Shown: positions 25,907 to 34,823, counted from the stretch's first letter. The stretch is 64,000 nucleotides of DNA from Sphingomonas palmae (GCF_900109565.1 NZ_FNZZ01000001.1:682001-746000); one strand, 5' to 3'. Made by a program: numbers and translations. The notes: generated by a model not told the origin, from the sequence alone.

Positions 25907-25960
25907 CCCGATCGGGACCGGCGTCGCAGGGCGCCGGCCGGTACAGATCACCGACCGGCG
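25907..25960. repeat. Hairpin cluster downstream of rpsP, possible degenerate repeat copy
   Basis: Contains CCCGATCGGG, then GCCGGCCGGT...ACCGACCGGC arms (about 25933-25960). The CCGGCCGG/CCGACCG words recall the central core of the triple-hairpin repeat seen at 15525, 59199 and 63028, but outer hairpins are not conserved, so membership is uncertain. Confidence 0.35.
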
Positions 25961-25968
25961 AAGCGGGT

Positions 25969-26367
25969 TCAGGCCTCCGCCGTCTCGGCTTCGGTCGTCT
26001 CGGCGGGGGCGTTGGCGGCTTCCTCAGCGGCCTTCAGCTTCTCGGCACGCTCCTCAGCGCGCTCGGTCGCCTTCTCGCCGGGCTTGCCCTTGGTCGGGTT
26101 GTTGCGCGCAGCGCGCTCCTTCACGCCGGCCTTGTCGAGGAAGCGGGCGACGCGGTCGGTCGGCTGCGCGCCGACGCCGATCCAGTGCTTCGCACGCTCG
26201 GCATCGAGGATCACGCGCTTCTCGTCGTCCTTGCCGAGCAGCGGGTTGTAGTTGCCGATCTTCTCGATGAACTTGCCGTCACGCGGGCTGCGCGCATCGG
26301 CGACGACGATGCGGTAGTAGGGACGCTTCTTCGAGCCACCACGCGACAGACGAATGCTCAGTGCCAT
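25969..26367 (-). CDS. rpsP: 30S ribosomal protein S16
   Basis: 132 aa. The first 80 residues are canonical S16 ([56 protein letters not shown]). A C-terminal extension rich in Glu and Ala (about residues 95-132) follows, as in other Sphingomonadales. Lies between ffh and rimM, 56 bases after ffh, probably one transcript. ATG start at 26367. Confidence 0.96.
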   Translation of the reverse strand: MALSIRLSRGGSKKRPYYRIVVADARSPRDGKFIEKIGNYNPLLGKDDEKRVILDAERAKHWIGVGAQPTDRVARFLDKAGVKERAARNNPTKGKPGEKATERAEERAEKLKAAEEAANAPAETTEAETAEA

Positions 26368-26423
26368 GTTAGTCTTCTTCCTTCTTCAATTTGGATCGCC
26401 CGCCTTAGGCGGGCACGTGAAAC

Positions 26424-27953
26424 TTACTTCTTGAACTTCAACCCGCCGGGCATTCCCGGCAGCCCGCCCGGGATGCCTCCGGGGCCCGGCAGCCCCGGCA
26501 TGCCGGCCAGGCTTCCGCCCGGCCCGCCGGCCTTGGACATCATGTCGCCTAGCTCCGCACCGCCCAGCGCGTTGCCGAGCCCGCCCAGCCCGCCCTTGCC
26601 GAGCATGCCGAGCAGCCCCTTCATCCCGCCCATCTTCTTGATCTTCTTCATGGCGGTCTGCATCTCGAGGTGCATCTTCAGGAGCTTGTTGACCTCCTGA
26701 ACATTGGTGCCCGACCCCTTGGCGATGCGGATCTTGCGTTTGGCGTTGATCAGCTCGGGCTTGGCGCGCTCCTTGACCGTCATCGACGTGATCATCGCGT
26801 CCATGCGCAACAGGATCTTCTCGTCGACCGCGCCCGACGCCATCGCCTTCTGCGCGCCCTTCATGCCGGGCAGCATGCCGGCGAGCGCGCCGAGCCCGCC
26901 CATACGCCGCATCTGCGCCAGCTGCGCGCGCAGGTCGTTCATGTCGAACTGCCCCTTGGCGAGCCGCGCGGTCATCCGCTCGGCGTCTTCCTGCTGGATC
27001 GCCTCGGCGGCGCGCTCGACCAGGCTGACGACGTCGCCCATGCCCAGGATGCGGCCGGCGACGCGGCTCGGCTGGAACGCTTCCAGCGCGTCCATCTTCT
27101 CGCCGACGCCCGCGAACTTGATCGGCTTGCCCGTCACCGCACGCATCGACAGCGCCGCGCCACCGCGCGCGTCGCCGTCCATGCGGGTCAGCACCACGCC
27201 CGTCAGCGGCACCTGGTCGGAGAAGTTCTGCGCGACGTTGACCGCGTCCTGACCGGTCAGCGAGTCGACGACGAGCAGGATCTCGTTCGGCGTCGCGACC
27301 TCGGCCACCGCCTTCATCTCGTCCATCAGCGCCTGATCGACGTGGAGGCGGCCCGCGGTGTCGAGCATCAGCACGTCGAAGCCCTGCAGCTTCGCCGCCT
27401 GGAGCGCACGCCGCGCAATGTCGACCGGCTGCTGCCCGGCGACGATCGGCAGCGTTGCCACCTCGACCTGGGTGCCGAGCGTCGCCAGCTGCTCCTGCGC
27501 GTTCGGGCGATTGACGTCCAATGACGCCATCAGCACCTTCTTGGTCGGGCGCCCGGTGATCGAACCCTTCGACAGCCGCCGCGCGATCTTGGCGGTGGTG
27601 GTCGTCTTGCCCGAACCTTGCAGGCCGACCATCATCACGACCGCGGGCGGCGCGACGTTCAGGTCGAGTTCGGCGCCCTCGGAATCATCGCCGCCCAGCA
27701 TTTCGACCAGCGCGTCGTTGACGATCTTGACGACCTGCTGCCCCGGCGTGACCGAGCGGAGCACGTTCTGCCCGATCGCGGCCTCGGTCGCCTTGTCGAC
27801 AAACTGGCGGGCGACCGGCAGCGCCACGTCGGCCTCGAGCAGCGCGATGCGAACCTCGCGCATCGCCTGGCGCACGTCGGCCTCGGTCAGCGCGCCGCGG
27901 CCGCGCAGCCGGTCGAACACTCCACCAAGACGATCGCTGAGGCTCTCGAACAT
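26424..27953 (-). CDS. ffh: Signal recognition particle protein Ffh
   Basis: 509 aa SRP54 GTPase that binds 4.5S RNA and hands signal-bearing ribosomes to FtsY at the membrane. N-domain four-helix part, then G1 GLQGSGKTTTTAK, RGxx and DTAGRL (G3), TRMDGDARGGAA, then the Met-rich M domain from about residue 300 (MRRMGGLGALAGMLPGMKG). A Gly/Pro/Met-rich C-terminal tail (about 455-509) with repeats of GMPG and GGLP is longer than in E. coli. Its receptor gene ftsY is in this window at 31104, and its RNA gene at 55278. Confidence 0.97.
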   Translation of the reverse strand: MFESLSDRLGGVFDRLRGRGALTEADVRQAMREVRIALLEADVALPVARQFVDKATEAAIGQNVLRSVTPGQQVVKIVNDALVEMLGGDDSEGAELDLNVAPPAVVMMVGLQGSGKTTTTAKIARRLSKGSITGRPTKKVLMASLDVNRPNAQEQLATLGTQVEVATLPIVAGQQPVDIARRALQAAKLQGFDVLMLDTAGRLHVDQALMDEMKAVAEVATPNEILLVVDSLTGQDAVNVAQNFSDQVPLTGVVLTRMDGDARGGAALSMRAVTGKPIKFAGVGEKMDALEAFQPSRVAGRILGMGDVVSLVERAAEAIQQEDAERMTARLAKGQFDMNDLRAQLAQMRRMGGLGALAGMLPGMKGAQKAMASGAVDEKILLRMDAMITSMTVKERAKPELINAKRKIRIAKGSGTNVQEVNKLLKMHLEMQTAMKKIKKMGGMKGLLGMLGKGGLGGLGNALGGAELGDMMSKAGGPGGSLAGMPGLPGPGGIPGGLPGMPGGLKFKK

Positions 27954-28250
27954 TCAAATCCCTTCCGCCGGTCGCAGCAGCGCGCCCGACTAAATCCGTC
28001 TGCCGCCAAACGCAAAAGCGCCGGCGGGCGAAACCTCGCCGGCCAGCGTGCGCCGCAGATGGACGCGTTGCTCAAGCGTTCACGGTGGAACGTGGACGCG
28101 CCTGTAGCCCAATGCCGCCCTGCCGGCAAGGTCGCGCGTGTCAACAACACGCAAAGGGACGTAACGGCCGCATTGAACACCGATCGGCTTTCATGCTTTA
28201 GTTCGCTTAAGCCACTGAACCAATGTGGCGTTGATCGAAGGAGACGATGC
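27954..28250. other. Divergent intergenic region, ffh to the 107-aa gene
   Basis: 297 bases without a gene. It holds GCCGGC hairpin-forming arms (about 28020-28045) and a weak TTGAAC-like element near 28174 that could be a -35 box for the plus-strand genes. No RNA gene or repeat is recognised. Confidence 0.3.
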
Positions 28251-28574
28251 GTGGGCCAGCCTTCCGAGAAGCAGAAACAGCTTCATCACGACGTCACCAA
28301 CGTTGGTCTCCGCGCGCAAGTGACGGCGGTCGGGCTGATCCAACTGTGCATCGAACTGCGCAAGACCAATGCGCTGAGCGAGGAAGGCCTGTCGAACGTC
28401 AAGAAGGCGATCGCCGACGAGCTACTGATCGGGCAGAACCGCCGCTATTGCTCGCGCGAGCAGCGCTGCGACGTCGAAGCGCGGATTGATCGTATCTTTG
28501 CGGGCGAACAGAAGGTCGGACCGGCCGAGGAGCTGTCCTTCGTCACCGAGGCGGAAGGCACGCCGCTACACTGA
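28251..28574 (+). CDS. Conserved-looking small protein upstream of trmD, unknown function
   Basis: 107 aa, starting at GTG 28251 with AAGGAG 8 bases upstream. No recognised family. It is helical, with a first half VTAVGLIQLCIELRKTNALSEEGLSNVKKAIADELL and a second half rich in Arg/Glu, including two Cys near RRYCSREQRCDVEARID. A 101-base gap separates it from trmD; it lies exactly where the usual ffh-to-trmD operon is interrupted. Possibly an accessory of trmD or unrelated. Confidence 0.7.
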   Translation: MGQPSEKQKQLHHDVTNVGLRAQVTAVGLIQLCIELRKTNALSEEGLSNVKKAIADELLIGQNRRYCSREQRCDVEARIDRIFAGEQKVGPAEELSFVTEAEGTPLH

Positions 28575-28675
28575 GGACTTCCGAGGCCCCGCTCACCCGC
28601 TCGTAACCTCGCGGTTGACCCGCGACGCGGCATCCTCAAGGGACCGAAGATCACCGATCGGAAGTCCCTTCGCCC

Positions 28676-29404
28676 GTGTCCTTTAACGCCACCGTCCTGA
28701 CGCTCTACCCCGACATGTTCCCCGGGCCGCTCAGCCACGCGCTCGCCGGGCGCGCGCTCGCGAACGGACTGTGGTCACTTGAGGCGGTCAACATCCGCGA
28801 CAGCGCGACCGATCGCCACCGCACCGTCGACGACACACCTGCGGGCGGCGGCGCGGGCATGGTGCTGCGCGCCGACGTGGTCGCGAGCGCCCTCGACGCG
28901 GTTGCCGACGACCGACCGATCCTCGCCATGACGCCGCGGGGCGCACCCCTTACCCAGGCACGCGTCCGCAGCCTTGCCGCCGGCCCCGGCACGATTCTCC
29001 TGTGCGGCCGTTTCGAGGGGTTCGACGAACGATTGTTCGACGCGCGTGAGATCGAGCAGGTCTCGATCGGCGACTACGTGCTCTCGGGCGGAGAGATGGG
29101 AGCAATGGTGCTGCTCGACGCTTGCGTCCGGCTCGTTCCGGGCGTAATGGGCGCGGCTTCCAGCGGAGACGAGGAAAGCTTCGAGAGCGGCCTCCTCGAA
29201 TATCCGCATTATACCCGACCATATGATTGGGAAGGGCGCACGATCCCCGAAGTGCTGCGATCGGGGGATCATGCGAGGATCGCTGCCTGGCGAAAGCATC
29301 GGGCGGAGGTCGACACACGGCTACGGCGGCCGGACCTGTGGGAGCGTCACACCGGCGCTCGGGTCCAGTCGCCCTCTGGCGCGCGGCACGAAGACGAAGG
29401 TTGA
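28676..29404 (+). CDS. trmD: tRNA (guanine-N1)-methyltransferase TrmD
   Basis: 242 aa. It methylates N1 of G37 in tRNAs with G36, preventing frameshifts. SPOUT-class marks: [40 protein letters not shown], and the knot [30 protein letters not shown]. Start is GTG at 28676. Six bases separate it from rplS, a standard operon arrangement. The C-terminal domain is shorter than E. coli's, consistent with the 240-aa class. Confidence 0.95.
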   Translation: MSFNATVLTLYPDMFPGPLSHALAGRALANGLWSLEAVNIRDSATDRHRTVDDTPAGGGAGMVLRADVVASALDAVADDRPILAMTPRGAPLTQARVRSLAAGPGTILLCGRFEGFDERLFDAREIEQVSIGDYVLSGGEMGAMVLLDACVRLVPGVMGAASSGDEESFESGLLEYPHYTRPYDWEGRTIPEVLRSGDHARIAAWRKHRAEVDTRLRRPDLWERHTGARVQSPSGARHEDEG

Positions 29405-29410
29405 ACACAC

Positions 29411-29797
29411 ATGAACCTGATCCAGACGCTCGAGGCCGAGCAGATCGCCAAGCTCGTCGCCAAGCGCGAGATCCCCGAGTTCCGCGCCGGCGACTCGCTG
29501 CGCGTCGGCGTTCGCGTGGTCGAGGGCGAGCGTACCCGCGTCCAGAACTATGAGGGCGTGTGCATCGCGCGCTCGAACAAGGGCATGGGCTCGAGCTTCA
29601 CCGTTCGCAAGATCTCGTTCGGCGAGGGTGTGGAGCGCGTGTTCCCGCTCTACTCGCCGAATATCGAATCGATCACGGTCGTGCGCAAGGGCGCGGTGCG
29701 TCGTGCGAAGCTGTACTACCTGCGCGGCCGCACGGGTAAGTCGGCACGTATCGCCGAGCGTCGCGACACCCGTACCGCGGCGGTCGCGGCCGAGTAA
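29411..29797 (+). CDS. rplS: 50S ribosomal protein L19
   Basis: 128 aa L19. [59 protein letters not shown] and [15 protein letters not shown] are typical. Located in the middle of the large subunit interface. ATG at 29411, directly after trmD. A terminator follows the stop. Confidence 0.97.
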   Translation: MNLIQTLEAEQIAKLVAKREIPEFRAGDSLRVGVRVVEGERTRVQNYEGVCIARSNKGMGSSFTVRKISFGEGVERVFPLYSPNIESITVVRKGAVRRAKLYYLRGRTGKSARIAERRDTRTAAVAAE

Positions 29798-29826
29798 TCG
29801 GCGCGCGCCATACGGCAGCGTTTCCA

Positions 29827-29862
29827 GGGGCGCGGGTGGTGTCTGCCATTCGCGCCCTTTTC
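29827..29862 (+). terminator. Rho-independent terminator of trmD-rplS
   Basis: GGGCGCG (29828-29834) pairs with CGCGCCC (29851-29857), then TTTT. Located 30 bases after the rplS stop and before mtaB. Confidence 0.75.
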
Positions 29863-29919
29863 GCGTCCGGCGCGCTCCTGCCGTGGACTTGATCCGCCCC
29901 GGCCCCTAGATCGCCCGGC

Positions 29920-31107
29920 ATGTCCGCTTTCCCCCGGCCCGTCATCACGCTGGGCTGCCGCCTCAACATCGCCGAGAGCGAGGCAATCCGCCAGCTCCTG
30001 CCCGCGCACGGCCGCGACGTGGCGGTGGTGAACAGCTGCGGCGTGACCAACCAGGCGGTGAAGGACACGCGCGCCGCGATCCGCCGCCTGCGTCGTGACC
30101 GTCCCGGCGTCGAGCTGATCGTCACCGGCTGCGCCTCCGACATGGATCGCGCCGCCTTCGAGGCGATGCCCGAGGTCGACCGCGTCGTCGGCAATGCGGC
30201 CAAGCTGCTGCCCGCCACCTGGGGACCGCGCGCCAACATGCCGCCGCCGCGCCGCCACACGCGCGGCTTCGTCGGGGTGCAGAACGGCTGCGACCATGCC
30301 TGCACCTTCTGCGCTATCCCGCAGGGCCGCGGGAGCAGCCGCTCCGACCCGATCGGCGCGGTCGTTGAACACGTTGCTGAGCTGATCGAGCGTGGACAGC
30401 GCGAGGTGGTGCTGAGCGGGGTCGACCTGACTAGCTACGACGATCACGGTGCGCGCCTTCCCGTGCTGATCGAGCGACTGCTAGCGGCGGTGCCGGCGCT
30501 CGGGCGGCTGCGGCTCTCCTCGCTCGACCCGGCGGAGGTGGACGACCACCTCTTCGCTCTGCTCACCGAGGAGCCGCGCGTCATGCCGCACGTGCATCTC
30601 TCGCTACAGGCGGGCGACGACCTGATCCTCAAGCGGATGCGTCGCCGTCACAGCCGCGCGCAGGCGATCACGCTGGCGCAGAGGCTCAAGATCGCGCGAC
30701 CAGAGATCACGATTGGCGCCGACCTGATCGCGGGCTTCCCGACCGAGAGCGAGCCTGCGCACGCCAACACGCTCGCGATGATCGATGACGCCGACATCAC
30801 CCACACGCACGTCTTCCCCTACTCCCCGCGCGACCGCACGCCGGCCGCCCGGATGCCGCAGGTCGCGCCAGAGATCGCGCGCACGCGTGCCGCAGCGCTT
30901 CGCCAGGCGAGTGCCGCACGCCGCGCCGACTGGCTCGCGACGCAGGTCGGCACGGTGCAGCCAGTGCTCGTCGAGCAGCCGGGCGACCGTGGACATACCC
31001 CTGCCTTCGCCGACCTGCACCTGAGCACTGCCGCGCCGGTCGGCACCATCGTCAACGCCCGCGTTACCGCGGCGACTTCTACTCACCTGATCGGGACTCC
31101 TGAATGA
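29920..31107 (+). CDS. mtaB: tRNA (t6A37) methylthiotransferase MtaB
   Basis: 395 aa radical-SAM enzyme that makes ms2t6A37 in tRNA-Lys. The N-terminal MTTase domain has three cysteines for one cluster (GCRLN C13, NSCGV C40, TGCAS C71). Radical SAM CDHACTFCAIP supplies C124, C128 and C131. VLSGVDLTSY, LSLQAGDDLILKRMRR and a C-terminal TRAM region (about 340-390) follow. The YfcB/MtaB (e-MtaB) class is supported by the short form and lack of MiaB-specific motifs. The end overlaps the ftsY start by four bases (ATGA). Confidence 0.92.
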   Translation: MSAFPRPVITLGCRLNIAESEAIRQLLPAHGRDVAVVNSCGVTNQAVKDTRAAIRRLRRDRPGVELIVTGCASDMDRAAFEAMPEVDRVVGNAAKLLPATWGPRANMPPPRRHTRGFVGVQNGCDHACTFCAIPQGRGSSRSDPIGAVVEHVAELIERGQREVVLSGVDLTSYDDHGARLPVLIERLLAAVPALGRLRLSSLDPAEVDDHLFALLTEEPRVMPHVHLSLQAGDDLILKRMRRRHSRAQAITLAQRLKIARPEITIGADLIAGFPTESEPAHANTLAMIDDADITHTHVFPYSPRDRTPAARMPQVAPEIARTRAAALRQASAARRADWLATQVGTVQPVLVEQPGDRGHTPAFADLHLSTAAPVGTIVNARVTAATSTHLIGTPE

Positions 31108-32036
31108 GCACCAGCTGGCACGACAAGCTGCTCGGCGGTTTTCGCCGCACCTCCGACCGCCTCGTCGGCAACCTCGCGGGGCTGGGCGGCGCGCGGCTAG
31201 ACGACGACACGCTCGACGAGATCGAGGAAGCGCTGATCGCCTCCGACCTGGGGCCCGAGACCGCCACCCGCGTCCGCGCGCGCTTGGCCGAGGGCACGTT
31301 CGAGCGCAACATGGAGGAACTCGGCATTCGTGTCGTCGTCGCGGAGGAAGTCGAGAAGGTGCTGGCTGAGGTCGCCAAGCCGATCGAGATCGAGGCATTC
31401 CCGCGCCCGCAGGTGATCCTGGTCATCGGCGTCAATGGGTCGGGCAAGACGACCACGATCGCGAAGCTCGCGCACCTGTTCATGGAGCAGGATTACGCGG
31501 TCATGCTGGCGGCGGGCGACACCTTCCGCGCCGCCGCAATCGGGCAATTGCGCACATGGGCCGAGCGGATCGGGGTGCCGATCGTCACCGGCCCCGAAGG
31601 CGGCGACGCCGCCGGCATCGTATGGGACGCGGTCAAGAAAGCGACCGAGATCGGCACCGACGTGCTGATCGTCGACACCGCGGGCCGCTTGCAGAACAAG
31701 CGCGAGCTGATGGATGAACTTGCCAAGATCCGTCGCGTGCTCGGTCGCCTCAACCCGGCCGCACCGCACGACGTGCTGCTCGTGCTGGACGCCACCACGG
31801 GGCAGAATGCGCTCAACCAGATCGAGGTGTTCAAGGAGGTCGCGGGGGTCACCGGCCTCGTGATGACCAAGCTCGACGGCACCGCGCGCGGCGGCGTACT
31901 GGTCGCGGCGGCGGAGCGCTACGGCCTGCCGATACACGCGATCGGCGTCGGCGAGCAGATGGACGACCTGCGCCCGTTCAACGCCAACGAGGTCAGCCGC
32001 ATCATCGCCGGCGTCGACACGGGGCCGCGCAAGTGA
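31104..32036 (+). CDS. ftsY: Signal recognition particle receptor FtsY
   Basis: 310 aa SRP receptor GTPase. NG domain only: VIGVNGSGKTTTIAKLA (G1), LAAGDTFRAAAIGQL (G2), VDTAGRLQNKREL (G3), TKLDGTARGG (G4), and GVGEQMDDLRPF at the end. The acidic A domain found in E. coli is absent, as in other alphaproteobacteria with about 310-aa FtsY. It overlaps mtaB (ATGA) and yciB (GTGA), so the three genes are co-translated. Confidence 0.96.
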   Translation: MSTSWHDKLLGGFRRTSDRLVGNLAGLGGARLDDDTLDEIEEALIASDLGPETATRVRARLAEGTFERNMEELGIRVVVAEEVEKVLAEVAKPIEIEAFPRPQVILVIGVNGSGKTTTIAKLAHLFMEQDYAVMLAAGDTFRAAAIGQLRTWAERIGVPIVTGPEGGDAAGIVWDAVKKATEIGTDVLIVDTAGRLQNKRELMDELAKIRRVLGRLNPAAPHDVLLVLDATTGQNALNQIEVFKEVAGVTGLVMTKLDGTARGGVLVAAAERYGLPIHAIGVGEQMDDLRPFNANEVSRIIAGVDTGPRK

Positions 32037-32749
32037 GCACCACATCGGCGCCTGCGCGGGCATCCGAGGCGAGCAGCGGCATCAAGCATCTGGTCGACTA
32101 CGGTCCGCTGGTCGTGTTCTTCCTGGTCAACTTCCTCGTCCCCGCGACCGCGGCGCGCGGGATCGTGTCGCATTTCACCCGCGCGCTCGACGGCATGGCG
32201 CAGGTCGAGATGCTGCTGATGGCGCGCGTGATCCTGGCGACCGCCGCCTTCGTGATCGCGAGTGCCGCCGCGCTGGTACTCGCCAAGGTAAAGCTAGGCC
32301 GCGTGCCACCGCTGCTGCTGATCTCGGGTGGGCTGGTGCTCGTCTTCGGCGGGCTGACGATGTATTTTCGCGACGCGCGCTTCATCCAGATGAAACCGAC
32401 GATCGTCTACGCGCTGCTGTCGGGCGTGCTGCTCGGCGGATTGCTGGCGCACAAGCCGCTGCTGCGCGACCTGCTCGGCAGCACCTATCCCGGCCTGAGC
32501 GAAGCGGGCTGGCGGCGGCTGACGATCAACTGGATTCTGTTCTTCGCTGCGATGGCGGTCGCGAACGAGGCCGTCTGGCGCGGCGCCTATGCGCTATACG
32601 GCAAATCGCGTGGCTGGGACCTGTGGGCGATCTACAAATTGTGGGTCGTAATCCCCCTCACCCTGATCTTCGCGATCGCGAACGTGCCGATGCTGCTGCG
32701 CCACGGTGCGCAACTCGGGCAGGAGCCGCCGCTGCCGCCAGAAGGCTGA
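32033..32749 (+). CDS. Inner membrane-spanning protein YciB/septation protein A
   Basis: 238 aa integral membrane protein, about six hydrophobic segments (VDYGPLVVFFLVNF, MARVILATAAFVIASAAALVLA, LLLISGGLVLVFGGLTMYF, and more). FRDARFIQMKPTIVYALL and the C-terminal LTINWILFFAAMAVANEAVWR are family signatures (IspZ/YciB). It is linked to intracellular septation and envelope maintenance by literature on homologues; the biochemical role is unknown. Start is GTG at 32033, overlapping ftsY by four bases. Confidence 0.93.
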   Translation: MSTTSAPARASEASSGIKHLVDYGPLVVFFLVNFLVPATAARGIVSHFTRALDGMAQVEMLLMARVILATAAFVIASAAALVLAKVKLGRVPPLLLISGGLVLVFGGLTMYFRDARFIQMKPTIVYALLSGVLLGGLLAHKPLLRDLLGSTYPGLSEAGWRRLTINWILFFAAMAVANEAVWRGAYALYGKSRGWDLWAIYKLWVVIPLTLIFAIANVPMLLRHGAQLGQEPPLPPEG

Positions 32750-32765
32750 AAGCGCGGGCTGACAC

Positions 32766-32800
32766 GAAAAAGGGCGCGTCACCCGACGCGCCCTCCTTTC
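32766..32800. terminator. Bidirectional terminator between yciB and sodB
   Basis: GGGCGCGTC (32772-32780) pairs with GACGCGCCC (32785-32793), loop ACCC. A-rich GAAAAA on the left and TCCTTTC on the right make it usable by both converging genes. Confidence 0.8.
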
Positions 32801-32817
32801 TCACATCAACAAGGCGT

Positions 32818-33429
32818 TCAGCCCGCCGCCTGCTCGTAGCGGCGTCCGGCCTCGTCCCAGTTCACCACGTCCCACCACGCCTTCAGATAGCCCGGCCGAT
32901 CGTTCATGTAGGTCAGGTAGTAAGCGTGCTCCCACACGTCGTTACCGAGGATCGGCGTGCCCGGCTCCTTGGCATCGTCCATCAGCGGGTTGTCCTGGTT
33001 CGGCGTCGACGTGACCTTGAGCGCGCCGTCCTTGTCCGCGATTACCCAGGCCCAGCCCGAGCCGAACTGGCCCGCGCCCTTGGTGTTGAAGTCCTCCTTC
33101 AGCTTGTCGAGCCCGCCATAGGCGTCGATCGCCTCCTTGAGCTTGCCCGACGGCTGCGTCGAACCCTTCGGCCCCATGATCTTCCAGAAGAAATCGTGGT
33201 TCCAGTAGCCGCCGCCGTTGTTGCGGATGAGCGGCGGCTGCTGCGAGATCATGCCGAGGATTTCCTCGATCGACTTGCCCTCCAGCTTCGGATCGGCCGC
33301 GACGCCCTCGTTCAGCTTGTTGGTGTAGGCCGCGTGATGCTTGTCGTGGTGGAACGTCATCGTCTCCTTGGAGATGACCGGCTCCAGCGCGTCATAAGCG
33401 TACGGCAGCGGCGGCAGTTCGAAAGCCAT
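32818..33429 (-). CDS. sodB: Superoxide dismutase [Fe/Mn]
   Basis: 203 aa. FELPPLPYAYDALEP, HHDKHHAAYTNKLN (two metal His), GGYWNHDFFW (third), and DVWEHAYYLTYMNDRPGYL with the Asp/His metal ligands. Cytoplasmic; it dismutates superoxide. FeSOD-type motifs dominate, though metal preference cannot be settled by sequence alone. ATG at 33429. No signal peptide. Confidence 0.95.
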   Translation of the reverse strand: MAFELPPLPYAYDALEPVISKETMTFHHDKHHAAYTNKLNEGVAADPKLEGKSIEEILGMISQQPPLIRNNGGGYWNHDFFWKIMGPKGSTQPSGKLKEAIDAYGGLDKLKEDFNTKGAGQFGSGWAWVIADKDGALKVTSTPNQDNPLMDDAKEPGTPILGNDVWEHAYYLTYMNDRPGYLKAWWDVVNWDEAGRRYEQAAG

Positions 33430-33496
33430 GAATATATCCTCCTGATGGGGCTCGCGACGAGAACGCGACCGCCGTCAAATGGCTCCGGCTAGGTCG

Positions 33497-34540
33497 TTAC
33501 GCAACCGCTCCGATCAGGTCATGGCGGCGCAGCGCGTGGCGCAGCTGATCGTAGCTCAGCCCCAGCGCCTCCGCGGTCGCGCGCTGGTTGAAGCGATGCT
33601 CGGCGAGCGTGCGCGCCAGCAGCTCGCGCTCGAATCGCGCGACGCGCGACTTGAAGTCGGATGGCCCCTCCTCGCACGCGACGACTGGCGCGTCCTCGTC
33701 GGGCAAGTCGCGCGGCTTCGTGTCCGGCGCGACCTCCCCACGCGGCGCCGATCGCGCTGTCGCGGGCCGGTACGGCGAGTGGAACGGATCGATCTCGATC
33801 ACGTCGATCGGCCCCGCATCCTCCCACCGATAGACTGCACGCTCGACCACGTTGCGCAATTCGCGCACGTTGCCGGGCCAGCGGTGATCCATCAGCGCCT
33901 CGGTCGCCTTGGGGCCGAACCCCGCAAACTCATCATGCCCCAGCTCCGACGCCATCCGCCGCCCGAAATGGTCGGCGAGCACCGGAATGTCGCTGCGTCG
34001 CGCACGCAAGGGAGGCAGCGTGACGACCTCGAACGACAGCCGGTCGAGCAGGTCGGCGCGAAAGGTGCCCTCCTCCACCCGGTCGGGCAAATGCTCGTTG
34101 GTCGCCGCGACGATCCTGACATCGACCGTCATCGCGCGCGACGATCCGATCCGCGTCACCTCGCCGTACTCGACCGCCCGCAGCAATCGCTCCTGCGCGC
34201 CCATCGACAAGGTACCGAGCTCGTCGAGGAACAATGTCCCGGCGTCCGCCTCCTCGAACCTGCCGGTGCGTGCCTTGGTCGCTCCGGTAAACGCGCCCGC
34301 CTCGTGCCCGAACAGCTCCGCCTCGATCAGCGTCTCGGGCAGCGCGGCGCAATTCATCGTGACGAGCGACTGGCTCCACCTGGGCGACAGATGGTGGAGG
34401 CGTTCCGCCACCAGTTCCTTGCCCGTGCCGCGCTCACCGATCACCAGCACCGGGCGGTCGAGCGCGGCAGCGCGACTGGCGCGTTCGAGCGCGTCGAGAA
34501 AGGCACCCGATTGCCCGATCACCTGCGTGGTCCTGCGCAT
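33497..34540 (-). CDS. pspF: Phage shock protein operon transcriptional activator PspF
   Basis: 347 aa sigma-54 AAA+ activator without an N-terminal receiver. Walker A LVIGERGTGKELVAERL (residues about 32-48), GHEAGAFTGAT with the GAFTGA sigma-54 contact loop, DELGTLSMGAQERLLR Walker B, then a C-terminal Fis-type helix-turn-helix (RTLAEHRFNQRATAEALGLS). ATG 34540 gives the classical RRTTQVIGQS opening; a TTG 27 bases upstream is less likely. It lies divergent to the psp operon, with its own UAS in between; PspA normally binds PspF to hold it inactive until membrane stress. Confidence 0.93.
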   Translation of the reverse strand: MRRTTQVIGQSGAFLDALERASRAAALDRPVLVIGERGTGKELVAERLHHLSPRWSQSLVTMNCAALPETLIEAELFGHEAGAFTGATKARTGRFEEADAGTLFLDELGTLSMGAQERLLRAVEYGEVTRIGSSRAMTVDVRIVAATNEHLPDRVEEGTFRADLLDRLSFEVVTLPPLRARRSDIPVLADHFGRRMASELGHDEFAGFGPKATEALMDHRWPGNVRELRNVVERAVYRWEDAGPIDVIEIDPFHSPYRPATARSAPRGEVAPDTKPRDLPDEDAPVVACEEGPSDFKSRVARFERELLARTLAEHRFNQRATAEALGLSYDQLRHALRRHDLIGAVA

Positions 34541-34550
34541 GAACCAATGC

Positions 34551-34577
34551 TTGGCAAAGTTCGCCAAGTCTTGGCAA
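34551..34577. promoter_or_regulatory. Candidate PspF upstream activating sequence
   Basis: TTGGC (34551-34555) and GCCAA (34563-34567) form an inverted repeat, and TTGGCAA recurs at 34571. This lies 65-90 bases upstream of the sigma-54 promoter, the usual UAS distance, and directly at the pspF start, so it may serve autoregulation too. Confidence 0.55.
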
Positions 34578-34641
34578 TCCCCAAATCCTCACAATAGCCT
34601 TCGATTGCGTCAAGCCCCTGACGGGAAACAGTTTTCTGATT

Positions 34642-34657
34642 TGGCACGCTCTCTGCA
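34642..34657 (+). promoter_or_regulatory. Sigma-54 (-24/-12) promoter of the psp operon
   Basis: TGGCAC, five bases, CTGCA: matches the TGGCAC-N5-TTGCA consensus at all but one position. The first gene of the operon starts 38 bases after it. PspF is encoded divergently, as in E. coli. Confidence 0.85.
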
Positions 34658-34694
34658 AAGCATGGGACAACAACGCACACAGGGAGTTACACCA

Positions 34695-34823
34695 ATGACC
34701 AGCATCACCAGCAAGCTCGCCGCGGTCGCCTGCACCATCGTCGTCAGCGCCACCATGCTCTTCGGCGCGGTCGGCCCCGCTACCGCGATCGGGCACACCG
34801 CCCCCATCTCTCGCGTCGCCTGA
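34695..34823 (+). CDS. Small hydrophobic peptide, first gene of the psp operon
   Basis: 42 aa. GGGAG lies 9 bases before ATG 34695. The sequence is a signal-peptide-like or membrane stretch (KLAAVACTIVVSATMLFGAV, about 7-26) followed by a short tail that could be released after GPATA. It is the first open frame after the sigma-54 promoter, ahead of pspA by 80 bases. No family is recognised; it could be a secreted micropeptide, a membrane-stress effector, or a leader. Confidence 0.6.
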   Translation: MTSITSKLAAVACTIVVSATMLFGAVGPATAIGHTAPISRVA

